From a virus: a stretch of 64,000 nucleotides of DNA. The position numbers and the translations under genes were made by a program. The notes below the pieces were generated by a model. It saw nothing but the letters and a program-made list of their open reading frames with translations, was not told the DNA's origin and made no database searches. Each line of letters starts with the position of its first letter. Position 1 is the stretch's first letter. The stretch is from the IMG/VR virus record IMGVR_UViG_3300024517_000019, positions 1-64,000 of that record, one strand, 5' to 3'. Positions 9,301-17,243 of this stretch are shown here, in pieces.

Positions 9301-11451
9301 GAGAACCTGTGGTGCTTCAGTCGGTGACTGCGGGAATGGCTCTGTGAAGTCAGGGAAGTCACGGGCATTGGCTTCACGCCTCTGCACATCCTGCTCTGCC
9401 GTCATTCCACCCCAGGGTTGCCTGTAGCCCTCTGGGTAGCCCACTTCGCCTTGGATTGGGCCAGGCTGTGGCACTGGAGTCTCAGCAGCCGGGGGCATCG
9501 TCTCTCGTAGCGAACCTGGGTCCTGAACCTGACCTGGTTGTGGAACCTGCTGCTCAGGGACTTGCTGTGGCACTGGTTCAGGGGCCACCTGCTCTGGAAC
9601 CTCTTCAGCAACCTCGGCCTCTCGCTCAGCAAGCTTCTCCGCTGCTTCTACCTGCCGCTGCAGTAACACTTCACGAGCGTTGGCCTTCGCATGCTCTGCG
9701 AACTTACGCCTCTCTTCAGCACTGTTCTTCAGATCCTTGCCGAAGATCACGCCTTGCTTTCTCAGGTCGCTCCGGGTGGGGTTGTCAGGCAGGTCCAAAG
9801 CAGCCTGCGGGAACTCAGCTGAAAACTGATACGGGTTGTCTGTCGTCTTGGGACCAACCCTTGCCGCTCCACCAATGATCGAGAAGGCAATCAACTCAGG
9901 AAGCATGTCGTCCCAAAGCTCTTTGCTGAAGGGACCGTACTTAATCAGCTTCCCAGGCTTTCCGTAGTCCTCCCTAACGCCAGTTAAGCCACGGGCTGCA
10001 TCACCAACCCACTCTTCCGCCATCTCCTCACCGACGCCATGGAAGCCGCCCTTCTTGAACACTCTCCCAAGGGCACCCATGTTTCCAAACGTGCTCCGCA
10101 GCCGACGACTGATCATTGTCGCCTTCAGGGCCTCCTTGAACGCTGTCACCCTGGCTATCTCAGGCAGGTATCTAAACGAAGCACCGAAGTGCTCAGACGC
10201 CATCTCAATGTAAGAGTCCAGTCCGCCTTTCATCATCGAGGTCATGAACGACTCGTCCACCTCGGAGGCCATGATCTGGCCCATCTGCTTCATCTCGTCC
10301 TTCGTCAGGGCGATCTTCGGTATCCGACGCTGAGATACGTTCTTCAGAATGTGCTGCGGGTTGGCAATCGTCTGCAGTGGGATACCACCAACCAGGCCAG
10401 CTGCGACCTTGCCACCTAACTTTGGTGCCCAGTGTGCTCCATGGGCAAACATGGCCTTAGCCGCTCCCCTGGCACCAACCTTCGACAGCCCTGCGATGGC
10501 TCCCCTGGTGGCACCCTTCATTCCAGCTTTGAAGATCGTTCCAGTGCCAATGAACTCCGCCATGAACGCTGGTGCATGAGAAACTATGTCACCAATCTTC
10601 CCCCACCGCCCCTTGGCCTTGTATCGTTCCTGCTGTGCGATGTATTGAGCAACAAGTCGATAGTCACTCTCGCCAGCCGTGCCCTTCTTCATCGCCTCCA
10701 CGGCACCTGTGAGCTGATATGCCTTTCCAGCGTCAAACAGTGATCCAGTGATCGGTGCTCGCCTGGACCAGTAGTTGATAGCCTTGCCCTCTTTGGCCTT
10801 CTCTTCCTTGAGAATCTTGGCAAACGTCTTAGCTCTCTGCTGCTCTTGCCAATACTTCAGGTCAGTGTTCTCAGCAGGCTTGTCGCCCCATAGCTTCTTT
10901 GGGTCGTACTCCATGTCTTGGAAGTACTGACCCTTGTTGTTGGCAGCGGGACGGTCCTGCTCTTCTTCGAGCCTGCCAATGTCACCCTTCTGCCGAAGGT
11001 AGGGGTCTCTGACGCGGACTTGGCCGTAGGGGTCAATGTAGACAGACCCACGCTTCATGTTCCGCCAGCCTCGGTGGCCAGATCCACCTGGTCCGTACTC
11101 CATCGTCGGAGGCTCAGCACCTACCAACTGCTCCTTGCTGGTGACCGGTTCCCAACCGCTCTGCTCCCACTGGTCAGGCTCTCTGGTGGATGGTTCAGGC
11201 CCTGGTTCAGGGACAGCTTCCAGTTCAGCTTGGGCTTTGCCAATGTCATGCCATTGCTGCTGTTGCTGCTGAGGTGACAGTGGAGCGGCAACTGGCTGTT
11301 GTGTTTGTGATTGGTCAACAGGCCAGTTGGCCCACTGCTGCTGCTCTGACGCAGCCGGAGTAACTGGTACTTGGGCTGCAGGGGGCTGGTTAGGATCAAT
11401 CTCAGTCCAACCAGCCTTCAGCCAACGGTTGTCTGTTAGTTGGTCGGGCAC
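307..11451 (-). CDS. giant polyvalent virion protein with ART-like and metallopeptidase-like domains
   Basis: This 3,714-residue protein starts at GTG 11451 behind AGGTGA. The first 150 residues are Pro/Gln-rich. A Gly/Ala-rich hydrophobic stretch follows at about 290-370. HEVVH at 856-860 begins a metallopeptidase-like segment. WHGSPSHQ at 1144 with GWGLYFAD and a distal NYVIFDHADI matches the ADP-ribosyltransferase domain of phage polyvalent proteins, ending near 1545. Further HExxH motifs lie at 1613 (HELGH) and 2409 (HEVGH). The C-terminal 800 residues, with a hydrophobic segment near 3300, resemble large-polyvalent-protein-associated regions such as LPD38. Known polyvalent proteins are thought to be injected with the DNA and act on the host; that role here is inference. 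Position downstream of the tail genes fits an internal or ejected virion protein. Catalysis by each motif is unproven. Confidence 0.85.
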   Translation of the reverse strand: MPDQLTDNRWLKAGWTEIDPNQPPAAQVPVTPAASEQQQWANWPVDQSQTQQPVAAPLSPQQQQQQWHDIGKAQAELEAVPEPGPEPSTREPDQWEQSGWEPVTSKEQLVGAEPPTMEYGPGGSGHRGWRNMKRGSVYIDPYGQVRVRDPYLRQKGDIGRLEEEQDRPAANNKGQYFQDMEYDPKKLWGDKPAENTDLKYWQEQQRAKTFAKILKEEKAKEGKAINYWSRRAPITGSLFDAGKAYQLTGAVEAMKKGTAGESDYRLVAQYIAQQERYKAKGRWGKIGDIVSHAPAFMAEFIGTGTIFKAGMKGATRGAIAGLSKVGARGAAKAMFAHGAHWAPKLGGKVAAGLVGGIPLQTIANPQHILKNVSQRRIPKIALTKDEMKQMGQIMASEVDESFMTSMMKGGLDSYIEMASEHFGASFRYLPEIARVTAFKEALKATMISRRLRSTFGNMGALGRVFKKGGFHGVGEEMAEEWVGDAARGLTGVREDYGKPGKLIKYGPFSKELWDDMLPELIAFSIIGGAARVGPKTTDNPYQFSAEFPQAALDLPDNPTRSDLRKQGVIFGKDLKNSAEERRKFAEHAKANAREVLLQRQVEAAEKLAEREAEVAEEVPEQVAPEPVPQQVPEQQVPQPGQVQDPGSLRETMPPAAETPVPQPGPIQGEVGYPEGYRQPWGGMTAEQDVQRREANARDFPDFTEPFPQSPTEAPQVLPPGLQEQQPQPEPVQPARNVSAGPPAAEGAIHPRIGTKDVRKLAAGRKVDELEGNAGWRVNTAGGKFFDILVSDMGDMTEVEWQAVERQVGRELTPQERQQGVGTRGMIGMVVEGQAPIHGVAIIKISKQLAGVDTLEHEVVHFLRKGGMVTQQEWNSLVKKYSDKSKEDWEQEEDVADAFPKWRSSKPASRARKFLERVLKTFGLIDDSGESVFKAMGETGVWSRTPDRSQKPVQPGTEKSPGNTDGYMQPDGWEYNPDSDTPYTKRGSDGKLWMIGGKGRKWFVDTPIKTVGPHETDPNTVEYGSLKEAKRAMELLQRASASRDASKKLAASDLSDVFGVDIGPTHTTQAGTTLQDPAHASRVAQEIEAIAGKEQSEAVMQIANARAEQWAKENNRPADEFFEKITAKRSGEVDESGDVLYHPAWHGSPSHQAFPQFLLDHVGEGEGNQTYGWGLYFADAEAVGRSYKEGLSRGREQPMEKLREYYTPGRIIRGRGGYDRVLAFHEGKGGRWSVDVEEVEREGFQQITPEMKEMGFKGTSEWMAVEGGRKRLLSPHPEAKNMKDAGVEPYSGLLYKVELAPEQKDYLLWDKPLDGQSKKVRTALQGTSAPIITDHQAMSKDLDDLNERANSLARRHHDLLARGGEEYGTEGIAIRKEWDEVEEGMHDLRRRSRTAGLIPVMGQVPRLSKPGITPLPRYTADGGVTNRAGGSSVLEKGSGPVRFDLPTGKAIYQSIARELYVAPQMWAAYEVVDGEKNAVGAGRSEDDAREDAKRYFEQNVEGQEVGKWLSSLVVEETEEEFEGYEESKWSPKQASLHLLDHGIRGIKYFDQASRHTSGGEATFNYVIFDHADIVISDILEQRRGGEKRGAVEFTKDNQAILHAFESSDVSTLVHELGHIFRRSLPKNLMERASAELKQDGIVWSEEAEEQFASGFERYLRDGKAPSSALKKVFAKFKEWLKAIYKAIKGTPLAKKVSPNLKSVFDAMLVGETRTTEKGTTLEPKTVEPANQTWVDRIKSVARAPEIPKDATPSDIHAVARRLGFDGVVTDAPKYLEEYEGNVSRVLDKLEQSPILESEAEDGDVAILNHLSQTEYVLRGPIRSQSEESGYYIPEVELAVVLQQEFPAATNEHIDAAQRAVVAEIEERDWGKKPRAVIFAHYLDPAQWEVSEDTGFLELVGAEEEAKPEPKSESKPVKKAKAKPAKKPKLSPAAQELIERRATARERQKDVRFFDLLKKDARSIKGGKSDATVKLTRPGEAKVQDQVDVSGELVEGTVLIHPDMEWNGTENQWVPTKKFQMTHVPTKSGIGYVGTRSEVKQHLAFMKRMGADFSKIKKLKDIDSGLLSKMQRVNSSWQTDSLQHLEEAEREEMYSHVGAKETDVDADIILDADDLGATGGLRLKETGAELVKTLSKDVPEFSYNPVFTVSAAKKLVFRDGYTYELEPEAFNLHEDELTAGQTIGINLEDLGIKRATPQQVVVGVLKDAGFIRVSRFKGGIKAVWATSKPVIAWTGQKPARTGDTVKVWGSGESWTVQGQGGVAQTKAREAVEKIKWKQPAQEESDHPQSDEQAMESPHYPERIHNIYADIRKAEEAETDEQSDADQYFAGDSQSGAQITPDGPTVNLREPDNNKAPYSSHHDIIKTMSIWFDVPIFENYISNRKALAVFKVAPEIIRRRNKASGDIMIHAHEVGHVLDKRTNIVSSAPTDARVSLRDLDYDQRVKVVLKNGSEVRGVYRSGNTDSIVVAVQDAGKNWIDTTIARSDIGNFRSIGRRIHEGFAEFVRLYWSNPDYLGRNYPAFSAHFQDWIEKNPEMGKKIKDMQGHTLNWISAGFEKRVDDQMWWGDWWTSKMPRELGQTTFDWGVQKAGGMTRSLYTALKDENDVLRVFENERRKRGGKKLKPGETAKEVAEVMNYTGPSNARQAIEGEVFSPRNNQPIGPTFEQLVKREVIDNEMTAEHAQQLFDALEIDEDINKVEIESVNMRGIHKVLGWSRKKYRKWSEFAASLQAIEMWNKTDAKGNATPVQPGITLEDATQFVEKYDNPVWRQAALDLKKFNDAMTFASAHAGVISLLEAKRIVDSHNNYVPMYRQIDQSQKIPKSIGGAKLFSSTQLFKRRHGSGNRIIDPMVSTIRKTIKMYSRSNEVYLTKTIADQALHTGMKGPGGFVHELQPKNVPTQFNVSEIWPSIEKIMLENGISQEDLENMDPDSLTQTLNIWRPDLFNNGADPVLLLYDTASQYETDEDGNITGLKKMKPHLFWFRPDLYEAVKRTDQAVLPNVVGKVFSAITTTFRAGAVTMSPAFAVGNALVDWITFQVQREEDIPEYILDIIKTDAADRTPEEDLQYTDFLRGNASTSFLARERILSTGLGRSMYRAVGRGKAWVRPIQAILSYAWSEANFMAGLEQDVLVAQYKAAGGELAHFQGLDRNLAKVIMSDLRSINDSRLKSLAGNVTNAMLRPGDTIRQFIGLSEVASRFAEFTQSLRNQGWDRARIAKEGAVPKAVLITAARAAADVTVNFSRMGTIGRKINRAVPFWNARWEGVDKAVRTVRRGKQFAIPIPYGRKNEDTGSRETQWMNIMSQELFWRLAQTIIPIGLAYWFMYKDDDWRKEQPVWQDGHWIFPDENGQTKYRLKMPYEWSYLLRIITSVLDATQENDPEAMSELEKELGFDGPISDFGEGFFKDMFPMPRVAVVHPLFEVAANKDTFTGRPIETRTMLTENREDRYTDRTSELAKKMAGYVGLSPVQLDHLLEGYSGGMTSRLSRAAAGVGKRFKGEKVPASESISQNLISSAVTLKQNYTRTDREFYKRMKKVEQEMNSAEKHGKDATDMTRRFSEMKRYATLIADIRKSAKGIKDRDDRFAIMRHVTGIAREAMGKKPLKLYPTPWAGGTVAGKVTRPVEKYIGTLVRTFTAPPYKRKAGEAMARYEKRRKERELKSQWALQILKRTGLSPEELAGLYTGHIKKGAGSTRRFGDRGITAFGRRINQLLRVKFE

Positions 11452-11462
11452 TGATCACCTCG

Positions 11463-12821
11463 TTAAGGTTTCCGTCGCTGGTAGTACTTACCGTTGCTGC
11501 CACGGACTGTGAACATTGTTCCAGAGGGAGCGTTCTTCCATTCTTCCGATTGCTCTACCTCGCCGGGATTGTAGATAGGCTGGTCCCTGAGCTTCGGAGG
11601 TACATACTCGCCACTGCCGAAGGTGTCCTTGAGGGCATTGTCCAGTTCCTCACCCAACAGAGGATTGCCTCCCTGAGGGGCTTGCTGCGGAGGTGCCTGC
11701 TGCTCAGAGGCCTCCACTTCGCTACGCACCTGGTCCGTGTAGTTGTCCCACGTTGCACTGCCTGGGTCAGCCCCTTGCTGAGGCTGAGTCTGCACTGCAT
11801 CAAGCTGCTTCTGTCGCTCGGCGATCTCAGCGTCTTGCTGGTCCAGATCTTGCATCTGCTGAACGATCAGCCTCTTCTTCTGCAGGTGCTCTCGAACCTT
11901 CTGTGGAGTGATCTTGGCATCTGGGTCGATCTTCTGCAGGTCCCGTACAGCGTCACCGTAGTCCTTTGCGTAGTCAGGCTTGTTCTTGTTCTCATCCTTG
12001 TGCAAAGGCACCTTCTCGCCAACGTGATCAATCTGCATTTGGATACCCGTCTTCGGGTCGGTGTAAACCGTACCGGTCAGAGGGTGTGCCGACTGGGCAT
12101 ACTTCGGTCCCTGCGGAGTCTGCAAAACCATGCCAGCTGGTCCAGTCATGCCGCCAGGGTTATGCACTGGGTCGAACGCAGTTGGGTTGTTTTGAGCGTC
12201 GTAGGGCTTTGATATGTACTCCCACTGTGGCTTCTCAGGGGCTTTCTGGTACTGAGGATTGTTCAGTGCCAGGATACGTCGCTGGAGCTTCGCTTTGCCT
12301 TGCTCCTTCTCAGCAGGCGTCATGTCAGGTGCAGTGTCAATCCTGTCCGACATCTGGTTGAACTTGGCAGCCATCGCCTGGCCATTGGGGTTCAGAAACT
12401 GTGCAGGGTTCTGATACCGCTCCATCGCCATGGCAAGCTTGTCGCCGTCCCTGGCGTTCAGGTAGTCCATCTGCTGCTGAGCACGCTGGCCGTTGAGGAA
12501 CTCAAGGTTGTCCCTGTAGCCAGCGTCACGCTGAGTCTGCAACGCCTGTGACTGAGCGAACCCCTGCTTCTGTCTCTGGGCAGCCTGCTGAGCACCGAAC
12601 ATCTGCCGCTGGTTCTGAGCTTGGATCTGCTGTTGGCGACCCATTTGCTGAGCTTGCAGCTGCTGTTGAAACTGCTGCTGAGCCTGAGCCATACGGTCAC
12701 GCTGCATAGCGAATTGCTGCTGACGAGCACGTTGACGCTCAGCCCACATTCTCTGGGCAGCGTCGTGTGCAGCCTCTCCCATGCGTGCTACAGGAAGAGC
12801 AGGCTCAATTGTTATTGGCAC
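11463..12821 (-). CDS. glutamine-rich coiled-coil virion-type protein
   Basis: The 452-residue product starts at GTG 12821, eight bases after CGGAGG. Residues 20-115 are extremely rich in Gln, Ala and Met and predict a long helix. The middle holds a Pro/Gly segment (residues 200-260) and a second Gln/Asp-rich helix near 320-350. No catalytic motif or known family is seen. It lies between a glycine-rich protein and the giant protein in the virion block, so a structural or internal-core role is inferred from context. The Gln-rich character is shared with the first 80 residues of the giant protein. Confidence 0.75.
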   Translation of the reverse strand: MPITIEPALPVARMGEAAHDAAQRMWAERQRARQQQFAMQRDRMAQAQQQFQQQLQAQQMGRQQQIQAQNQRQMFGAQQAAQRQKQGFAQSQALQTQRDAGYRDNLEFLNGQRAQQQMDYLNARDGDKLAMAMERYQNPAQFLNPNGQAMAAKFNQMSDRIDTAPDMTPAEKEQGKAKLQRRILALNNPQYQKAPEKPQWEYISKPYDAQNNPTAFDPVHNPGGMTGPAGMVLQTPQGPKYAQSAHPLTGTVYTDPKTGIQMQIDHVGEKVPLHKDENKNKPDYAKDYGDAVRDLQKIDPDAKITPQKVREHLQKKRLIVQQMQDLDQQDAEIAERQKQLDAVQTQPQQGADPGSATWDNYTDQVRSEVEASEQQAPPQQAPQGGNPLLGEELDNALKDTFGSGEYVPPKLRDQPIYNPGEVEQSEEWKNAPSGTMFTVRGSNGKYYQRRKP

Positions 12822-12918
12822 GGACTAGGCCTCCGTAGCGAACCGAGCGTTCATCCATATCAGCCCGTCGGATTCTGGAAAGAGGTGGAGAAACGAGACA
12901 AATTGGATCCTGGGTGTC

Positions 12919-15900
12919 CTACGGCCTTGGCGCGTTGAACCAAGTGTTGTAGAGCCTGTCATACTCTCGCTGAGTAATCCCCAGCCTTTTCTGCAAAGCG
13001 ACTTCAGCAGCCTCATATCGCCGCCTGTACTCCTCTTGCATCCAGTCCTCTTCCCCAGGACCGTCTGGGACTTCCTTGAATGCGTCGTCCCAGGCAGACT
13101 CAAAGTCTTCCTTGCTTATGGGTGGAGTGTAGCTTGGGTCGGCTGGGAGAGTACCGTCAGTGCTGCCAGGATAAGGAGCACCGCCGGTCTTAGCTGCCCA
13201 CTCAGCTTGATCCATGGAGGTTCTTCCGTTCCGATTGGGGCGAATGCCGGAATTCTGTCCATGTCCTGAATCGACCTGGTTCCAATATGGGTCAAGCGGG
13301 TCGTTGTTGCCCTGGAGTCCTCCAGCACCTTGGCCAATCCCTTGGCCAGGAGTTGTGTTACCGTTGCCCCAGTACGGATCGTCACCAGGAAGGTCTCCTT
13401 GTGAGCCACCGTTGTTCTGAGTCCAGTACGGGTCAAGCGGACCATTGTCGTTCTCAAGGAACCCAGCACCTTCACCAATCCCCTGGCCGGGGGTAACTCC
13501 GCCTTGTCCATTGGGCCTGGGCTTGGTTGTCGATCCTGGTCCGACGTTCCACATCCCACCACCTTGGCCACCGCCAAAGTTAGGCCACACACTCTGGTCC
13601 TGCACTCCGCCTCCGCCAGTGCCACCGCCAATGCCTCCACCGTATCCGCTAGGACCAGCGTTGCCAGTCTGCTGAGCTAAGGCGAGCATCTGAGCAATGT
13701 CAGGCGACTTGCGAGTCAGTCTCTCCATGAACTGAAGCTTCTTGTCAGTGGTACGTTCCTCAAGGTCACGAGACTCTCGCCTAAGCAGCTCGTTGAGCCG
13801 TCGCAGGTCAGTTGACTCACCTTCACGTAAACCTCTGTCACGGGCCTCTGCGACGGTCGTGTTCGATAGCCTGTTCCCGATCAGACTCTGCAGTGCGTTA
13901 CTAGCACGCTGCGAGTATCGATCCGAGATATCTTGCCGAGCTGAATCACCAAGTCCCTGCTGCAACTCTTGCAGCCTGGTCTTAGCACCGACGTAACCAC
14001 CTTCGGCAGCCTGCTCGTCGTTCTCACCACCACGTAGGACCTCGTAGCGAGCTTCCTCTTCTGCTCGTACGTCGTCGTAGGACTTCTGTATCGCTTCGGG
14101 GATCGTTAGCTGACGTTCACCATTCCCACCACCGCTCATGGCGTTAACGATCGCCTGTGCCCAACCGTTGTCGCCACCAGTTGCACCAGTGACTCCACTG
14201 CTTGTACCCTGTCCACCTCCCATGTCGAACCTGTCCGACTGAATGGAACCTCCACCCATGTCAAACCTACCACTAGGACCGAGGTTGGGTTGGCCTACCT
14301 GACCGCTGATACTGCTCGGTGCTCGGCTGGCACCACCGGGGGCTCGGCTGTTGATAGCCTGCTGAAGTGCCCTGGTAACCTGTCCGCCTGGGCCGCTCTG
14401 TTGGCTCAAGTGAACACCAGAACCAGCACCGCCTCTGGAGATGCCGTTGAGGGCGTCCTGCGAAGCCTGTAGATGGGGAGCTGACTGAGGAGCTGACTGA
14501 GGGGCCGGTGCAAGCGTCTGCTGTGACACCTGCGGTCCACCGACCTGATTGGCCTGACTCATTTGAGCCAAGGCTGCCAGGGGATTTGATTCCCCTTCAG
14601 CCATGGAGTTTAAGTTGCCAGCTGGACTTAAAGCATTTGGCATATTGTTTGAAAGTGAGGAAGCCAGTGGGCTCTGTGAGCCGTTCGGGCTAACCGTTCT
14701 ACCGCTATAGCCAATTGTTTTATTGAGCTTGTCTATTTCTCCCTGCAAAGCGTCTCTGCGGGGCCTGCCAACCTCCCCAGGTCGCCTTGCTTGTTCGTCC
14801 TTAAAGCCCTGGATCTTCTTTCCGAGTTCGTCGATATCGTCCTGTGAGAGTCTCCTCGCATCCGTGACCCTCTTTTCCCTGGCACGTACGTCTTGAGGTC
14901 GCCTTCCGTTCTCAAAGATCTGATCGTCACCTTGGCCTGCCCTGGCGGCTAGTTGTTCATGTTGACCGTAGTCTCGCTGAGAATGTCGCTGGGCTCGTCT
15001 CGCTGCCCAGTCTTCAACCGACTCTCCGCCAGTACTAGACGACGAAGTCAGGTTCGACTGTCGCTGTCGCTCTGCTTCCAGTTCAGGGGATAGGCCAGGC
15101 TGTGAGCCTCGGTTGTTCGAAGTCTCCACGCCTAGCTGGCTGAGTTGCGAGCGAATCCCCTCTGAGCTTTGCCCCAACGGAAGGTTGGCCAACTGATCCT
15201 GCAACCGACTGATCGTCAGATTCTTGGCGTAGTCAACTTTTCCTTGCTCTCTTGCACCAGCCTGCCTGTCCAGTTCGTCATAGACTGACTGAGGAGTATT
15301 GCGAGCATTCTCTCGCTGTCCCTGGGCAATCAGCCTGTCTCGCTCCATGTTCTCTCGGAGTCTCGAACCAGGCGACGTTCCTGTCAGTCCTGGACGTAGG
15401 CCACCGGGGTTTGTTCGGGGGTTAGATCCACTGGGAACATTGACTCCACTTCTTCCTTCGTTGAGTCGTTCAACGTCAGCCAGCCAATCCTGCTGCGACT
15501 GTCGAGCTAATGGTTGAACTCGACCACCGGCAGCTTCAAACTCTGCTTGCGTGACTCGCTGTCCGTCACCGCCTGTGTTTCGTACGACTGGAGCGGGAGT
15601 GAGATCCTGAGGGAGCGTCGCATTTGGGACTCCTGCACGCTGTGGACCCTGTTGGCCAAACACTTGGTCACCACCGCCAGAGCGAATCTCCGGGGCTGCG
15701 TTGGTCACGGGAGCCGCCCTCATGCTTGAAACAGCACCACCGCCTAATGGCCCTGTGTTGCCAGTCGTTCCACCAGCTCCCCAGCCACCACCGCCTGAAG
15801 CTGGTCCACCATCGTACGCACCGCCTACTCCAATTCCACCGTCAACTGCAACGGAGGGAGCACCTGGCATTCCACCAGCACCACCGGGTCCTGATATTCC

Positions 15901-16890
15901 ACCGCCAGGGCCACCTGCTAAAGGCTGCCCACCGCCGGGGTACGTGTTGACTGGGTTAGACGGGAAAGGTTGTCCAGGGACGCCGCCTGGGGCAGGGGCA
16001 CCACCACCTGGCATAGTCGGGATTCCTCCACCTGGCATTGAGGGAACGCCTCCGCCGGGAACACCACCACCACCGGGCATGCCTGGCATTCCACCACCGG
16101 GCATCGAGGGTAACCCGCCTCCGGGTAAACCGCCGGGCATCCCACCGCCTGGGGGCATCGAGGGCATTGTTCCACCACCAGGCATTCCACCGCCTGGAAG
16201 GCCGCCTGGCATTCCTCCACCACCGGCCATTGGAGGCAACGTGGGAAGTCCACCACCGCTCGGTCCACCACCCATGCCTCCGCCCACAGGAGGAAGCGTT
16301 GGGCCACCAGGGCCGCCAGCACCACCACCTATCCCGCCTGTGGTTGGGAAGGTTGGACTGGGTGAGAAAGGTGGGCGAGTGACTCCGCCACCAGATGACG
16401 GACCTGATCCAATTGCACCGCCAACGCCACCGCCGACTCCGTACGGCTGGGGGTTTCCTGAGCTACCTGGCAGTCCCCATGGGTTTGGCTTAGTTGATCC
16501 ACCTCCACCACCTGTCGCCCAGGGAGTCGTTGGTCCACCAATGCCTTGTCCGCCACCACTAGCTCCACCGACTGACTGAGGACCTGAGTGACTGCCACCG
16601 CTGACACCAATGCCTTGTCCGCCCCCAGTGGCTCCTCCACCGATCTGGGGAATCATCCCCATGCCGCCGCCCATGGCTCCGCCCGGCTGTCCCATTCCCA
16701 TGCCACCGGGCATACCGCCCATAGCACCACCCATCATTCCACCACCGGGCATCCCTCCGCCCATGGGCATACCGCCACCCATGCCACCGGGCATACCACC
16801 TGGACTGGGACGCTTGAGCTTATTTGCGGACATCGGGTATCTGGACATTACGTTCGGCATTTGATTGTTCCCACAGTTTTTGCAAGCCAT
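12919..16890 (-). CDS. glycine/methionine/proline-rich low-complexity structural protein
   Basis: I place the start at ATG 16890 (MACKNCGNNQMPN), which overlaps the upstream stop as TAATG; an in-frame start 51 nt upstream would overlap that gene needlessly. The 1,323-residue product opens with a CxxC pair, then about 300 residues of GGMPGG-type repeats. A long Gln/Ser/Arg-rich disordered region follows, then a charged helical segment around 970-1110, then Gly-rich repeats, and an acidic helical C-terminus. Collagen-like glycine repeats occur in phage fibres, but no Gly-X-Y periodicity is obvious here. Virion role is inferred from the operon. The long antisense Pro-rich frame is a by-product of the repeats. 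Confidence 0.8.
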   Translation of the reverse strand: MACKNCGNNQMPNVMSRYPMSANKLKRPSPGGMPGGMGGGMPMGGGMPGGGMMGGAMGGMPGGMGMGQPGGAMGGGMGMIPQIGGGATGGGQGIGVSGGSHSGPQSVGGASGGGQGIGGPTTPWATGGGGGSTKPNPWGLPGSSGNPQPYGVGGGVGGAIGSGPSSGGGVTRPPFSPSPTFPTTGGIGGGAGGPGGPTLPPVGGGMGGGPSGGGLPTLPPMAGGGGMPGGLPGGGMPGGGTMPSMPPGGGMPGGLPGGGLPSMPGGGMPGMPGGGGVPGGGVPSMPGGGIPTMPGGGAPAPGGVPGQPFPSNPVNTYPGGGQPLAGGPGGGISGPGGAGGMPGAPSVAVDGGIGVGGAYDGGPASGGGGWGAGGTTGNTGPLGGGAVSSMRAAPVTNAAPEIRSGGGDQVFGQQGPQRAGVPNATLPQDLTPAPVVRNTGGDGQRVTQAEFEAAGGRVQPLARQSQQDWLADVERLNEGRSGVNVPSGSNPRTNPGGLRPGLTGTSPGSRLRENMERDRLIAQGQRENARNTPQSVYDELDRQAGAREQGKVDYAKNLTISRLQDQLANLPLGQSSEGIRSQLSQLGVETSNNRGSQPGLSPELEAERQRQSNLTSSSSTGGESVEDWAARRAQRHSQRDYGQHEQLAARAGQGDDQIFENGRRPQDVRAREKRVTDARRLSQDDIDELGKKIQGFKDEQARRPGEVGRPRRDALQGEIDKLNKTIGYSGRTVSPNGSQSPLASSLSNNMPNALSPAGNLNSMAEGESNPLAALAQMSQANQVGGPQVSQQTLAPAPQSAPQSAPHLQASQDALNGISRGGAGSGVHLSQQSGPGGQVTRALQQAINSRAPGGASRAPSSISGQVGQPNLGPSGRFDMGGGSIQSDRFDMGGGQGTSSGVTGATGGDNGWAQAIVNAMSGGGNGERQLTIPEAIQKSYDDVRAEEEARYEVLRGGENDEQAAEGGYVGAKTRLQELQQGLGDSARQDISDRYSQRASNALQSLIGNRLSNTTVAEARDRGLREGESTDLRRLNELLRRESRDLEERTTDKKLQFMERLTRKSPDIAQMLALAQQTGNAGPSGYGGGIGGGTGGGGVQDQSVWPNFGGGQGGGMWNVGPGSTTKPRPNGQGGVTPGQGIGEGAGFLENDNGPLDPYWTQNNGGSQGDLPGDDPYWGNGNTTPGQGIGQGAGGLQGNNDPLDPYWNQVDSGHGQNSGIRPNRNGRTSMDQAEWAAKTGGAPYPGSTDGTLPADPSYTPPISKEDFESAWDDAFKEVPDGPGEEDWMQEEYRRRYEAAEVALQKRLGITQREYDRLYNTWFNAPRP

Positions 16891-17243
16891 TAGGGCACCA
16901 CGTTTCCCATTCCGTCTATCCAGTTCGTGCCGTTGTGCCACAGCGGCTGATCCAGGGTCGTATCATAGATATGCCAGCCAGCTACCGGGGACAACGCTAT
17001 TCGTTCCGCTCCAGTATGCAAGGGAACATCCACATACACTCCAGCTTTTACAACCCAGTCCTTCTCGAAGTCTGTCCTGGCAGTACGAGATGCTGTTCGC
17101 CTCTGCCTTAAGCAATCCTGACCAGCCCCACCTCCACTCCTGGCATTGGCCATCAGCAGGTAAGGCCACTCAAGGATCAGATCAAAGGCAGTCTTGAGTA
17201 TCACCCAGACGCCTGCGAATCCTGTTCGTGCTATCGTTCTCAT
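16890..17243 (-). CDS. small protein with N-terminal membrane segment
   Basis: Start ATG 17243 overlaps the TGA of the propeller gene as ATGA, so it is preferred over a longer frame opening at 17312. The 117-residue product has a hydrophobic N-terminal helix (GVWVILKTAFDLILEW), a short basic linker and a C-terminal beta-rich part ending LWHNGTNWIDGMGNVVP, a phrase typical of small phage tail-associated proteins. Its stop overlaps the next start by one base. Function is unknown. Confidence 0.75.
   Translation of the reverse strand: MRTIARTGFAGVWVILKTAFDLILEWPYLLMANARSGGGAGQDCLRQRRTASRTARTDFEKDWVVKAGVYVDVPLHTGAERIALSPVAGWHIYDTTLDQPLWHNGTNWIDGMGNVVP

Noticed and set aside
11550-12212. 220-residue Leu-rich plus-strand frame
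   Set aside because: The leucines are the antisense of CAG glutamine codons in the Gln-rich gene.
15701-16579. 292-residue Pro-rich frame on the plus strand
   Set aside because: It is the exact antisense of the GGMPGG repeats of the 1,323-residue gene; GC-rich repeats keep the opposite frame open.
15000-16800. GGMPGG repeats as a possible CRISPR or tandem repeat element
   Set aside because: The units are irregular, have no unique spacers, and keep codon phase, so they are coding low-complexity sequence.
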